Part shown: positions 46,735 to 55,684 of the stretch, piece after piece | Layout of the letters: each line of letters opens with the position of its first letter | Numbering within the stretch: position 1 is the first letter of the stretch | Assembly (NCBI RefSeq): GCF_001563285.1 | Contig: NZ_CP005188.1 | Location: 1,555,501-1,619,500, forward strand | Source: Sphingobium sp. MI1205 | GTDB lineage: Bacteria > Pseudomonadota > Alphaproteobacteria > Sphingomonadales > Sphingomonadaceae | Reading direction: 5' to 3' | DNA: 64,000 nt | Notes under the pieces: model-generated | Database searches by the model: none | What the model saw: the letters and a program-made list of their open reading frames with translations, nothing else | Told to the model about the DNA's origin: nothing | Position numbers and translations under genes: made by a program

Positions 46735-47437
46735 GAGCAAGCATAGACTCCACGACCGGGATCGCGCGTGGCGTGCCGACATCGAACCAGAGGCCCTGAT
46801 GTGAAACGCCATACAGGCGCCCCGCCTCTATAGCCCGGTTCCAGAAAATGTTGGTCGAAAATACATCAGATGGCGGATCGACCAGCAGGCTGGGCGAGAG
46901 GATCTGTACGCCCGTGAATACGAAGGGCGCAATATGCGCGGGCTTTCGGCGGCTAAGCCGTCCCGACGCGTCCATGTGAAAATCGCCGGGGCCTGTGTGG
47001 CAATGCGCCCTGGCGAGCGGCACGAGCAACAACAGCGCATCCATTCTGTCGGGATTCCAAAGACGCTGCATCATGCCCAGGGTCTCCTGCGGCCCGTCAA
47101 TCCACAGATTGTCGCTGTTAGCGCAGAAGAATGGCTTGTCACCCAGCAGTTCACGGGCATGTATCAGGCCACCGCCGGTTTCCAGCAGCTTGGCTCGCTC
47201 GTCGGATATCAGGACCCGCATACCGTCGCGCTGGGCGTGTAAATGCGCCTCCACCGTGTCAGCCAGATAATGGACGTTCACCACGACTTTCTGGATGCCC
47301 CCGGCGGCCAGCCGGGCGAGCGCATGATCCATCAAGGGCTTGCCCGCGACCTTGACCAGCGGCTTTGGCCGGGTAGCCGTGAGTGGACGCATCCGCTTGC
47401 CCAGGCCTGCCGCCATCAACATTGCCGTGTCGATCAT
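46727..47437 (-). CDS. murU: N-acetylmuramate-1-phosphate uridylyltransferase (MurU-like)
   Basis: 236 residues, nucleotidyltransferase with MLMAAGLGKRMRPLTATRPKPLVKVAGKPLMDHAL at the start, and the metal/sugar motifs FCANSDNLWIDG and WFDVGTPRA. In Pseudomonas and sphingomonads MurU converts MurNAc-1-P to UDP-MurNAc, bypassing de novo synthesis. Pairing with the kinase gene directly upstream (4-nt overlap) is the AmgK-MurU arrangement that defines the recycling route. A general hexose-1-P nucleotidyltransferase is the alternative reading. Confidence 0.85.
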   Translation of the reverse strand: MIDTAMLMAAGLGKRMRPLTATRPKPLVKVAGKPLMDHALARLAAGGIQKVVVNVHYLADTVEAHLHAQRDGMRVLISDERAKLLETGGGLIHARELLGDKPFFCANSDNLWIDGPQETLGMMQRLWNPDRMDALLLLVPLARAHCHTGPGDFHMDASGRLSRRKPAHIAPFVFTGVQILSPSLLVDPPSDVFSTNIFWNRAIEAGRLYGVSHQGLWFDVGTPRAIPVVESMLAHG

Positions 47438-48420
47438 GCCGGAGCCTGATCCTTAAGGGCTGCATGCCGCATCTCTGCCGGGATATAGGCGTCGAACCAG
47501 TCAGCTACCGGTGCAAGGGCAGGATGCGCCAGGTCCCGCTCCAACAATCCCCACATGCGGGGCAGGTAGGACAGGTAACGGGGCTTTCCGTCCCTCTTCC
47601 AAAGGCGAGTGAAAATCCCGATGATCTTCGCATTGCGTTGCGCGCCCAGCACCGCATAGGCGGCGTCAAAGTCGGCTGGCGGATTGGCCAGCGTGCGATA
47701 ATGGTCGAGCATTGCGGCTTCCACGGCGGGTGAGACATCACGCCGTGCGTCCTGAAGCAATGACACGAGATCATAGGCGGGATGGCCTGCCAATGCGTCC
47801 TGAAAATCAAGGAGGCCGAGCCCTCGCGCCTGAGGCCGGTCAATCAGCATGACATTTTCAGCGTGGTAATCGCGTAGCACTGTGACAACGGGACTGGCGG
47901 AATGCTCGACGATCGGCAGCACGGCGTCCCAAGCGCGAATATAAGACTCCGCATCCACTGGCAGACCAACGACCGGGCAATACCATTCGGTGAGCAGGCC
48001 AGCCTCTCGCTGATAAACCTCCCGGTCATAAGGCGGCACATCAGCGGCAGGCATTCGATGAAGATCGGCGAGCAACGCGACGGCGCGCGTATAGACCTCA
48101 ACTTCTTCGGCAGGGTTTTCGTCGAGATGCTCCTTGAGCCGCAGATCACCGAAATCCTCGATCAGCACCAGTCCCTGATCGAGATCACGGGCCAGGATGG
48201 TCGGCGCTGCAAACCCCTGTCCGACCAGATGCTCGGCAACGGCGATGAAGGGGCGCGGATCCTCATGCGGTGGCGGCGCGTCCATCAGCACTGCGCGGCG
48301 GTGGCCATCGACAACGCGGAAATAGCGGCGGAAAGAGGCGTCACCCGCCAGCGGAACAACCGCAGCACTGCCCCACCCCGCTTGCGCGAGGAAAGCGGGA
48401 GCAGCGGCGGGCGGGATCAT
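47434..48420 (-). CDS. amgK: MurNAc/GlcNAc anomeric kinase (AmgK-like)
   Basis: 328 residues, aminoglycoside-phosphotransferase fold. ATP and catalytic motifs: VPLAGDASFRRYFRV, LIEDFGDLRLKEHL, the Brenner loop LRDYHAENVML with catalytic Asp, and GLLDFQDALAGHPAYDLVSLLQD. AmgK phosphorylates MurNAc at C1 during peptidoglycan recycling. The start at 48420 gives an ATGA overlap with tsaE; in-frame ATGs at 48432 and 48444 are alternatives. Adjacent tsaE and murU match the usual proteobacterial context. Confidence 0.85.
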   Translation of the reverse strand: MIPPAAAPAFLAQAGWGSAAVVPLAGDASFRRYFRVVDGHRRAVLMDAPPPHEDPRPFIAVAEHLVGQGFAAPTILARDLDQGLVLIEDFGDLRLKEHLDENPAEEVEVYTRAVALLADLHRMPAADVPPYDREVYQREAGLLTEWYCPVVGLPVDAESYIRAWDAVLPIVEHSASPVVTVLRDYHAENVMLIDRPQARGLGLLDFQDALAGHPAYDLVSLLQDARRDVSPAVEAAMLDHYRTLANPPADFDAAYAVLGAQRNAKIIGIFTRLWKRDGKPRYLSYLPRMWGLLERDLAHPALAPVADWFDAYIPAEMRHAALKDQAPA

Positions 48421-48875
48421 ATCTGCGACCATCGATCCGTCCAAGCGTCAGGCACGCGCGCTGTCAAGCGGCGTGCGCCATCGGGTTCGATGTCGATGTG
48501 GAGCCGCAGCGCATCCGGCCAGGCATCCGGTCCCATGCGCTCGGGCCATTCGACGATCAGCAGGCTATCCATGAGATAATAGTCAAGCGCGAGTTCTTCT
48601 GCCTCTTCCGCATGGTTCAACCGATAGAGGTCCACATGGGCGACCGGCAGCTTCACCTCCGGTATGTCATAGGGTTGTACGATGGCGAAACTGGGACTCG
48701 GCGCTTCGCCCTCCAGGCCCAACCCTTCCAATATACCGCGCGCCAGAGTCGTCTTGCCCGCGCCCAGTCCGCCTTCGAGCGCGATGACGTCCCCGATGCG
48801 CGCCGTATCCGCAAGGCGACGGCCAAACGCCAGCATGGCCGCTTCATCCGCCAAAACCAGCGCAGGTTCAGCCAC
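48417..48875 (-). CDS. tsaE: tRNA t6A biosynthesis ATPase TsaE
   Basis: 152 residues with Walker A GGLGAGKTT (35-43), then SPSFAIVQPYD, HVDLYRL and VEWPERM, which are family marks. With TsaB, TsaD and TsaC it makes threonylcarbamoyladenosine at A37 of ANN-reading tRNAs. It starts with GTG at 48875, overlapping the divL stop by 8 nt (GTGGCTGA). No other start is possible without losing the first strand. Confidence 0.93.
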   Translation of the reverse strand: MAEPALVLADEAAMLAFGRRLADTARIGDVIALEGGLGAGKTTLARGILEGLGLEGEAPSPSFAIVQPYDIPEVKLPVAHVDLYRLNHAEEAEELALDYYLMDSLLIVEWPERMGPDAWPDALRLHIDIEPDGARRLTARVPDAWTDRWSQI

Positions 48876-51216
48876 GGGGAAGCTCGATCACCGCCATCGT
48901 GCCCTGCCCCGGTTCGGATACCAGTTGCAGGCTGCCGCCATGCGCTTCGGCGAGCTGCTTGGCGAGCGGCAGGCCGATCCCCGCCTTCTCGCCGCTGCGC
49001 GCCTGCTCCGCCCGCGCGGCTGCGTCGAAAATCGTCGCCTGGCGCTGAACGCTGATGCCGGGCCCGTTGTCCGACACCACCAGTCGGGCACTTTCGCCGC
49101 TGCCGTCACCGTGCAGCAGCACGCGTGCCCCGCGGCCGCTGTAGCAAACCGCATTTTCCAGCAGATGATCCAACGCCTGGCCAATCCTGCGCCTGTCGCC
49201 TTCAACCTGACCGAGCGTGTCATGCAGGGATAGAGCAAGATCGATCCCCTTGGCCTCGGCGTCGCCCTTGATGCGCGCGACGCTGTCTTTCGCCAACTGG
49301 GCAAGATCAACCGGCGCACGGTCGATCGGCAGGGTTCCCGCTTCGCCCTGGGTCATGTCCAACACATTGTCGATCAGCATGGAAAGTCGACTGGTGCTTT
49401 GCAGGATGCCATCGACATATTCCTTTGCCGACTCGCTCATCTCGCCCGCATAGCCCGCGCTCATCATTTCGGCGAAGCCTGCGATGGTCGTCAGCGGGGT
49501 ACGCAGCTCATAGCTCATATTGGTCACGAAGGCTGTCTTGACCCGATCAGCCTGCTCCAGTGCTTCGTTGCGATCGCGCAGCACCTGCTCCACGCGCCGG
49601 CTGTCGGTGACGTCCAGCATGGTAAAAAGGGCATTGCCATCGGGAAGTGGAATGGCGGCAAATTCAAAGATACGACCGTCAGCGAACCCGACATGGCCGA
49701 CGCGCTGCTTGCGCTCTACCGTAGCTGCACGGACCAGTTCCCGGACCAGGTTGGCTTGTTGCGGCTTGGCAAGGCGCGACTGAACAGCGCGCATCAATTC
49801 GTCGATGCGCGGATGCTGTGCCAGCAGATCTTCGGAAATATCCCAGATCGTGCGGAAACGGCTGTTCCACAGGGACAGGCGGCCATCGGACGAAAAGACA
49901 CCGATCGATTCGAACAGATTGTCGAACGTCGCGGTACGGACGCGCAGCAAAGTGTCGCGCGCGCTGGAAAGCTGAACCTGTTCGGTTCGATCCTCGAATA
50001 TGAGGAGCAGGCCGCCGTCGGGCAGCGGCTGAGCATAGACCCGCAAATGGGTGCCATCGGCGAGAAGCCAGTTCTCCTCACGCGGATCAGGGGAAAGAAA
50101 CCAGTCGCGCCGCTCCGCTCGCCAGGCAGGAAAATCGCGATGTTCGGGCAATCGGCGCGCCTCGCGCATGCGGTCGAGTACGCGCTCGAAGACCGGCTGA
50201 TCGGCTAAATGGTCCTGGTCGAGACCAAACAGGCTCATGAACGGCTGATTCCAGAAACTCAGCGCTCGATCGGGTCCAAAGCGCGCCACGCCAGCGGACA
50301 GGCGATCGAGCAGGTCGCGCTGCGCCGCCTCCAGACGGCGATGCTCCACGCGCGCCTGTTCGAGTTCGTTCTGATCCATTGCGAAGCCTGCGACGCCGGC
50401 ATCGCCAAGAGGCACATCGACGACGCGCATCGTGCGCCTTTCGCCATCGATCGTGGCTGGCACGATGCGCTCCACCGCGCAGCTTTCCGAGAGCGCCTGT
50501 TTCGCGGCTGCTTCCGGGGTAAGACCACTTACGGTCTCAACCAGTTCCGTCCCCTGCGCGATGACTTCAGCCGCGCTATCGCCATCGACCGCGCGGACAT
50601 AGGCGGCGTTGACCAAGCTAAGCCGCATGTCCGGCGTGCGATGCCACATCGGAAAAGGCGCGGCTTCAACAAGCCCCGCCAACGCCTCCAGCGCGTCGCG
50701 CAATTGCTCGACCTTGCTCTTCAATGCCTGGATTTCCGACTGGCTGTCGGTTGCGTCGAAGATCCAGAGGACGACGCTGCCACTCTCCGCCAGCGCCGGG
50801 CCTGCTGGCGCACCCCGCACCAGTAGCAGGCGCGTTGAGCCCTCGCCCCGCACGGGCAAAGCAAAGCTGCGGCCCGCCCGCTGCGCCGCCGCGATTTCCT
50901 GCGCGAGAACGGCTGCATCCTGCGGCTCCAGCCCCCCGTCAGCCGCCGTCAGGTCGGACACGAAAGCGGGGACCCGGTCTTTGCCCAACCACTTCGCCAG
51001 GCGGTCCACGGCTTCGATCCGACCATCGGCATGTATGATGATAGGGGCTGCGGGCGCGGATGCGAGCAGGCTGGACAGGCGATCGAACTTGCCCTGTGCC
51101 TGCATCCCTTCGCCCCGCATGCGCTGGCCGGTGGACAAGGCCCAGACGGCGGCTGCAAGCCATCCGGCGAGCACGATCCCCAATATGACGGCTGCGAACG
51201 GGGTCAATGACGTCAT
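48868..51216 (-). CDS. divL: DivL-type cell-cycle kinase with Tyr instead of His
   Basis: 782 residues. An N-terminal membrane segment (about 5-28) is followed by several PAS domains (about 45-530), then the phosphotransfer helix and an ATPase domain. The phospho-acceptor position reads MSYELRTPLTTIAGFAEMM, with Tyr569 (codon at 49510-49512) in place of His. This substitution, the length and the PAS array are the hallmarks of DivL, which in Caulobacter modulates CckA through DivK and so controls CtrA. The ATPase domain keeps an N-box, G1 (VVSDNGPGISVQ) and G2 (KAGIGLPLAKQLA). tsaE overlaps its end. Confidence 0.88.
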   Translation of the reverse strand: MTSLTPFAAVILGIVLAGWLAAAVWALSTGQRMRGEGMQAQGKFDRLSSLLASAPAAPIIIHADGRIEAVDRLAKWLGKDRVPAFVSDLTAADGGLEPQDAAVLAQEIAAAQRAGRSFALPVRGEGSTRLLLVRGAPAGPALAESGSVVLWIFDATDSQSEIQALKSKVEQLRDALEALAGLVEAAPFPMWHRTPDMRLSLVNAAYVRAVDGDSAAEVIAQGTELVETVSGLTPEAAAKQALSESCAVERIVPATIDGERRTMRVVDVPLGDAGVAGFAMDQNELEQARVEHRRLEAAQRDLLDRLSAGVARFGPDRALSFWNQPFMSLFGLDQDHLADQPVFERVLDRMREARRLPEHRDFPAWRAERRDWFLSPDPREENWLLADGTHLRVYAQPLPDGGLLLIFEDRTEQVQLSSARDTLLRVRTATFDNLFESIGVFSSDGRLSLWNSRFRTIWDISEDLLAQHPRIDELMRAVQSRLAKPQQANLVRELVRAATVERKQRVGHVGFADGRIFEFAAIPLPDGNALFTMLDVTDSRRVEQVLRDRNEALEQADRVKTAFVTNMSYELRTPLTTIAGFAEMMSAGYAGEMSESAKEYVDGILQSTSRLSMLIDNVLDMTQGEAGTLPIDRAPVDLAQLAKDSVARIKGDAEAKGIDLALSLHDTLGQVEGDRRRIGQALDHLLENAVCYSGRGARVLLHGDGSGESARLVVSDNGPGISVQRQATIFDAAARAEQARSGEKAGIGLPLAKQLAEAHGGSLQLVSEPGQGTMAVIELPRG

Positions 51217-51321
51217 TGCGCCTGCTTACCCCCCATCACAACCTGCCAGCCCCCTTTTCATGATTATCAGGGGACTAACCCAAGTCGCTGGCAGCGTGAA
51301 GCGCTTCGTGGAGAGCACCAG

Positions 51322-51350
51322 CAAAAAAGGGGAGGCTTTCGCCTCCCCTT
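51322..51350 (-). terminator. Rho-independent terminator of ahcY
   Basis: AAGGGGAGGC (51327-51336) pairs exactly with GCCTCCCCTT (51341-51350) around TTTC; on the minus strand it is followed by a run of T. It sits 11 bp after the ahcY stop codon. Confidence 0.9.
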
Positions 51351-51360
51351 CCCGGTTCGC

Positions 51361-52770
51361 TTAGTAGCGGTAGTGGTCCGGTTTGAACGGCCCTTCCTGC
51401 GTCACGCCGATATAGGCCGCCTGCTTGGGGGTCAGCTTGGATAGCTTCACGCCCAGCTTTTCTAGGTGAAGCGCAGCGACCTTTTCATCCAGATGCTTGG
51501 GAAGGACATAGACGTCGTTCTTATACTCATCCGACTTGGTCCACAGTTCGATCTGCGCCAGCACCTGATTGGTAAAGCTCGACGACATGACGAAGCTGGG
51601 GTGGCCGGTGGCGCAGCCCAGATTGACCAGGCGGCCCTTCGCCAGCACGATGATCTTCTTGCCATCGGCGAATTCAACCTCATCGACCTGCGGCTTGATC
51701 TCGGTCCACTTCATATTGTTGAGACCAGCGATCTGGATCTCGCTGTCGAAGTGGCCGATGTTGCAGACGATCGCCATGTTCTTCATCGCGCGCATGTGAT
51801 CGACGGTGATGACGTCTTCATTGCCGGTCGCGGTGACGAAGATGTCAGCCCGGGTGGCGGCCTCTTCCATCGTCACGACTTCATAGCCTTCCATCGCCGC
51901 CTGCAGCGCGCAGATCGGATCGACTTCGGTCACCAGAACGCGCGCCCCGCCGTTGCGGAGCGATGCGGCCGAGCCCTTGCCAACGTCGCCGAAGCCCGCA
52001 ACGCAAGCGACCTTGCCAGCCAGCATGACGTCGGTGGCGCGACGGATGGCGTCGACCAGCGATTCCTTGCAGCCATAGAGATTGTCGAACTTCGACTTGG
52101 TGACGCTGTCGTTGACGTTGATCGCCGGGAAGGGAAGCTTGCCCTTCTTGGCAAGCTCATACAGGCGGTGAACGCCGGTCGTGGTTTCTTCCGACACGCC
52201 CTTGATCGCCGCGACGGTCCTGGTCAGGTAGCCCGGACGCTCGGCCAGGAAGCGCTTGAGCGTCGCGACGAAGATTTCTTCTTCCTCGTTACCAGGCGTG
52301 AACAGTTCTTCCCCGGCCTCGACGCGCGCGCCCCACAGCGCGAACATGGTGGCGTCGCCGCCATCGTCAAGGATCATGTTGCAGGTCATGTCACCCCAAT
52401 CGAAGATGCGGATGACATAGTCCCAATATTCTTCCAGCGTTTCGCCCTTCACGGCGAAGACGGGAATGCCGCGCGCGGCGATGGCGGCGGCGGCATGGTC
52501 CTGCGTGGAGAAAATGTTGCACGAGGCCCAGCGGATTTCAGCGCCCAGTTCGGCCAGCGTTTCAATCAGCACGGCGGTCTGGATCGTCATGTGCAGCGAT
52601 CCGGTGATGCGCGCGCCTTTCAGCGGCTTGGCAGCGCCAAATTCCTGGCGCAGAGCCATGAGGCCGGGCATTTCGGTCTCGGCGATCTCGATTTCCTTGC
52701 GGCCGAAAGCGGCAAGGCTGATGTCGGCGATCACATAATCCTGCGCCTGAGCGGCGGGTGCGGTGGCCAC
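51361..52770 (-). CDS. ahcY: S-adenosylhomocysteine hydrolase
   Basis: 469 residues. Family motifs are complete: [31 protein letters not shown], the NAD-binding [31 protein letters not shown] and the terminal PDHYRY. The ~40-residue insertion typical of bacterial and plant enzymes is present. It splits SAH to adenosine and homocysteine, clearing methyltransfer product inhibition. The start is GTG at 52770 with GGAGA 7 nt upstream; no ATG lies before the first conserved motif. Upstream DNA carries an operator-like inverted repeat and a 10-bp hairpin (52830-52889). Confidence 0.96.
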   Translation of the reverse strand: MATAPAAQAQDYVIADISLAAFGRKEIEIAETEMPGLMALRQEFGAAKPLKGARITGSLHMTIQTAVLIETLAELGAEIRWASCNIFSTQDHAAAAIAARGIPVFAVKGETLEEYWDYVIRIFDWGDMTCNMILDDGGDATMFALWGARVEAGEELFTPGNEEEEIFVATLKRFLAERPGYLTRTVAAIKGVSEETTTGVHRLYELAKKGKLPFPAINVNDSVTKSKFDNLYGCKESLVDAIRRATDVMLAGKVACVAGFGDVGKGSAASLRNGGARVLVTEVDPICALQAAMEGYEVVTMEEAATRADIFVTATGNEDVITVDHMRAMKNMAIVCNIGHFDSEIQIAGLNNMKWTEIKPQVDEVEFADGKKIIVLAKGRLVNLGCATGHPSFVMSSSFTNQVLAQIELWTKSDEYKNDVYVLPKHLDEKVAALHLEKLGVKLSKLTPKQAAYIGVTQEGPFKPDHYRY

Positions 52771-52829
52771 GAGCGGGTCTCCATTGGTCTAGAATGTGCC
52801 GGAGCCGCTCGACGAACGAGACGGCGGCG

Positions 52830-52859
52830 ATGGGCTGCGCTTTACCAATCGCAGCCCAT
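52830..52859 (-). promoter_or_regulatory. 10-bp stem-loop in the ahcY leader
   Basis: ATGGGCTGCG (52830-52839) pairs perfectly with CGCAGCCCAT (52850-52859) around a 10-nt loop, about 60 nt before the ahcY start codon. On the minus strand it precedes a pyrimidine/purine-mixed stretch without a T-run. It could be part of a leader RNA element sensing SAM or SAH, or a bare mRNA-stabilising hairpin. I could not match it to a known riboswitch class. Confidence 0.45.
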
Positions 52860-52873
52860 GATGGCAACTCAAT

Positions 52874-52889
52874 ATAAAGTTTTCTTTAT
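52874..52889 (-). promoter_or_regulatory. Operator-like inverted repeat upstream of ahcY
   Basis: ATAAAG (52874-52879), four T, then CTTTAT (52884-52889): a palindrome in an AT-rich island within GC-rich DNA, 104-119 bp upstream of the ahcY start. The place and shape suit a binding site for an ArsR-type SahR/SamR regulator of the methionine/SAH cycle known in proteobacteria, but that link is inference. It could also simply be a promoter spacer. Confidence 0.45.
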
Positions 52890-52954
52890 GTCGATCCGGC
52901 GAGCCCGCTTGGCAACTCCCGGTGGAGATCAATCCAGCAAATTCAGCGGCCCTG

Positions 52955-53515
52955 TCAGGCCGAACCGGCGCCACTGACCAGATGAGAGGCATCGACTCCG
53001 GCTGCTGCATAGGCGGCTGCCCATTTCTTCCCGGCCGGAACGTCGAACAGCATATCCGCAGTGCATTGAACCGGGAACCAGCTTTCCCCAGTCATCTCGC
53101 GGTCCAGTTGGCTCGCGCCCCAGCCTGCATAGCCGAGCGCGACGATGTAGCGGCTGGGACCGGTGCCCTCCGCGATCGCCTTCAATATCTCGAGAGATCC
53201 GGACAGGCCCCAATCGGGTCCGACTTCCACCATGTCCTGCCCCTTCCAATCGAGCGAATGGAGCACAAAGCCGCGGCGCGGTTCGACAGGCCCGCCTCGC
53301 AACACCGGCATGTCAGGCACATTGCGTGCGTCGATATCGAAGCTGTCGAGCAGGTCGTGCAGCCCCACCCCGTCAATCTCATCGCTCACGGCGATCCCCA
53401 AGGCGCCGTTTTCGTCATGGACGCATATCGCCACCACGGAATGGTCGAAACGCATGTCCTCCATGCCCGGCAAGGCAAGCAGGAACTGACCGGCATAAGA
53501 GGGTGACTGGTTCAT
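52955..53515 (-). CDS. yqgE: YqgE/AlgH family protein
   Basis: 186 residues. The family starts with GQFLLALPGMEDMRFDHSVVAICVHDENGALGIAVS, and shows LRGGPVEPRRGFVLHSLDW and ALGYAGWGASQLDREM. Its biochemical function is unsettled; AlgH is linked to alginate regulation in Pseudomonas. The ATG at 53515 gives the standard length. It is divergent from the peroxiredoxin gene. Confidence 0.92.
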   Translation of the reverse strand: MNQSPSYAGQFLLALPGMEDMRFDHSVVAICVHDENGALGIAVSDEIDGVGLHDLLDSFDIDARNVPDMPVLRGGPVEPRRGFVLHSLDWKGQDMVEVGPDWGLSGSLEILKAIAEGTGPSRYIVALGYAGWGASQLDREMTGESWFPVQCTADMLFDVPAGKKWAAAYAAAGVDASHLVSGAGSA

Positions 53516-53650
53516 AGGTCGAATATACGCTGCATTGCGCCTTTGCCAATGGCGGGCTGTCGTTCGCAGGAGGCAATGCGGCACATTCGGAGGCCTTGAC
53601 AGATGGAGGTGCAAGGCCGACTTCCCCGGCGCAACGGCAGGAGACAGCAT

Positions 53651-54133
53651 ATGACCATCGCCAACGGGGATCGCATTCCCTCCGCTACCTTCACCAAGAT
53701 GACCGAAAATGGGCCGGAGCAGGTGTCTTCCGAAGAGTTTTTTGCAGGCCGGACCATCGCCCTCTTTTCCGTACCAGGCGCATTCACCCCAACCTGTTCC
53801 GCCAAGCACTTGCCCGGTTTCGTCGAAAAAGCGGAAGCGCTGAAGGAAAAGGGCGTCGATGAAATCGCCTGCACCGCCGTCAACGACGCGTTCGTCATGG
53901 GCGCCTGGGGCAAGTCGGCAGGAGCGGATGATAAGGTCACCATGCTGGCGGACGGCAATGGCGATTTTGCCAAGGCGGTCGGCCTCACCATGGATGGAAG
54001 CAAGTTCGGCATGGGGACGCGGGGACAGCGCTTCTCGATGATCGTCAAGGACGGCACGGTTGCCGAACTGAATGTCGAGGAACCGGGCAGCTTCAGCGTC
54101 TCTTCGGCAGACCATCTTCTAAGCCAACTCTGA
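53651..54133 (+). CDS. Peroxiredoxin (Prx5/AhpE-like)
   Basis: 160 residues. The peroxidatic Cys49 lies in FSVPGAFTPTCSAKHLPGF, the Prx5-type motif; the resolving Cys is likely the one in EIACTAVND. It reduces H2O2 and organic hydroperoxides with thioredoxin or glutaredoxin. GGAG precedes ATG 53651. It is followed by the terminator-like hairpin at 54143. Confidence 0.92.
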   Translation: MTIANGDRIPSATFTKMTENGPEQVSSEEFFAGRTIALFSVPGAFTPTCSAKHLPGFVEKAEALKEKGVDEIACTAVNDAFVMGAWGKSAGADDKVTMLADGNGDFAKAVGLTMDGSKFGMGTRGQRFSMIVKDGTVAELNVEEPGSFSVSSADHLLSQL

Positions 54134-54142
54134 CCCGGCAGG

Positions 54143-54171
54143 GCCGCGCGGCATTTTCATTGCCGCGCGGC
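54143..54171 (+). terminator. Hairpin after the peroxiredoxin gene
   Basis: GCCGCGCGGCA (54143-54153) pairs exactly with TGCCGCGCGGC (54161-54171) around TTTTCAT, 9 bp after the stop codon. The downstream T content is only moderate (GTTCACTTCC). Confidence 0.7.
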
Positions 54172-54212
54172 GTTCACTTCCTTCCGCAACATATCTGCGG
54201 TAGCAAGGGTCG

Positions 54213-55667
54213 ATGACCAAAAGCATCGGCAGCGCGGCGGTCGCGCAACTTGAACGGATTTATCAGGCCTCTATTGGAAATCTCCGCGAGGCCATGCAGG
54301 CTTATGGTCGCGATGGAAGCGTGCCTCCACCGGAGGCAAAATCAGACCGCAGATATTGCTATCCAGAACTGCGCATCATCCATCATGCGGAAACGGACGC
54401 GCCGCCGCCGGGCAGATCCTTTGCCCGCCTTTCCAAGCCAGGCCTTTATGTCACTACGGTAACGCGGCCGGACATGTTTGCCGACTATCTGGCTGAACAG
54501 ATCGACCTCCTCGTCCGGGATTATGGCGTGGAGGTTGAAACGGGGATCAGCGACCAACAAATCCCCTTCCCTTATGTGTTGGACGGCCTGGACATAAGCG
54601 CTCTCGACGGCATACCGCCGACCGAACTCGCACGGCACTTCCCGGCGACCGAACTGTCGCAGATCGGTGACGAGATCGCCGATGGCCTCTTCATGCCCAA
54701 TGCCGCAGGGCAAAGACCCCTTGCGCTGTTCGACGGGCTGCGTACCGACTTCTCGCTGGCCCGGCTGAAACATTATACGGGCACCCCTGCAGAACATGTG
54801 CAGCGCTATATCCTCTTCACCAACTATCATCGCTATGTCGATGAATTCGTGGACTGGGCGTGCGCTGAATTAAAGCGGGAAGACACGCCCTACACCGCGC
54901 TGTCGGGCGCAGGCGGCGTATATGTGACGCGCGAAACGGCCGACCCGGCGCGGATGATCGCGGATAGCGCATGGCGCCGTCACCAGATGCCCGCCTATCA
55001 TCTGATCGCCCCCAATCGCAGCGGGATAACATTGGTCAACATCGGTGTCGGCCCGGCCAACGCGAAGACGATTTGCGACCATCTTGCCGTGTTGCGCCCC
55101 GAAGCGTGGCTGATGATCGGCCATTGTGGCGGCCTTCGTCCCAGCCAGCGTATCGGCGACTATGTGCTGGCCCATGCCTATCTGCGGGATGACAAGGTGC
55201 TGGACGACATGCTGCCGCCTGAAATACCCGTACCGGCCATTGCCGAGGTACAGGTAGCGCTGGCCAAGGCCGCCGAAGCGGTGCTGGGCGGCAACGACAG
55301 CGAAGATTTCAAGCGGCGGCTGCGCACGGGTACGGTCGTGACCACCGACGACCGCAACTGGGAACTGCGCTATTCCAGTTCCGCCCTGCGTTTCAGCCTG
55401 TCCCGCGCAGTCGGCATCGACATGGAGTCGGCAACCATCGCGGCGCAGGGCTATCGGTTTCGTGTGCCCTATGGAACGCTACTCTGCGTTTCGGACAAGC
55501 CGATCCACGGCGAACTGAAACTGCCGGGGCAGGCAAACCGCTTCTATGAAGAAGCGATTGCCGGGCATCTGCGCGTGGGACTGATGACTTGTGAACTGCT
55601 GCGGCAGGAAGGTCCGCAGTTGCATAGCCGGAAGCTGAGGGCGTTCAATGAGCCGCCGTTCCGCTGA
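54213..55667 (+). CDS. amn: AMP nucleosidase
   Basis: 484 residues, the full two-domain form. The N-terminal regulatory domain (to about 230) is followed by a nucleoside-phosphorylase-type catalytic domain: GITLVNIGVGPANAKTICDHLAVLRPEAWLMIGHCGGLRPSQRIGDYVLAHAY and the acidic VGIDMESATIAAQGYRF site. It cleaves AMP to adenine and ribose-5-phosphate. In E. coli it controls AMP levels during phosphate limitation; here it stands alone between a peroxiredoxin and a convergent hydrolase. Confidence 0.95.
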   Translation: MTKSIGSAAVAQLERIYQASIGNLREAMQAYGRDGSVPPPEAKSDRRYCYPELRIIHHAETDAPPPGRSFARLSKPGLYVTTVTRPDMFADYLAEQIDLLVRDYGVEVETGISDQQIPFPYVLDGLDISALDGIPPTELARHFPATELSQIGDEIADGLFMPNAAGQRPLALFDGLRTDFSLARLKHYTGTPAEHVQRYILFTNYHRYVDEFVDWACAELKREDTPYTALSGAGGVYVTRETADPARMIADSAWRRHQMPAYHLIAPNRSGITLVNIGVGPANAKTICDHLAVLRPEAWLMIGHCGGLRPSQRIGDYVLAHAYLRDDKVLDDMLPPEIPVPAIAEVQVALAKAAEAVLGGNDSEDFKRRLRTGTVVTTDDRNWELRYSSSALRFSLSRAVGIDMESATIAAQGYRFRVPYGTLLCVSDKPIHGELKLPGQANRFYEEAIAGHLRVGLMTCELLRQEGPQLHSRKLRAFNEPPFR

Positions 55668-55684
55668 ATAGAGCTCAGATTCGT

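Noticed and set aside
52830..52859. SAH or SAM-II riboswitch call for the ahcY leader
   Set aside because: Only one clean stem is visible; the pseudoknot or multistem core of those classes could not be traced.
51466..52977. A 503-codon + strand frame opposite ahcY
   Set aside because: It mirrors the ahcY gene; no family motif and no plausible ribosome site.
53596..53601. TTGACA as a -35 box of the peroxiredoxin gene
   Set aside because: No acceptable -10 element at the right distance.
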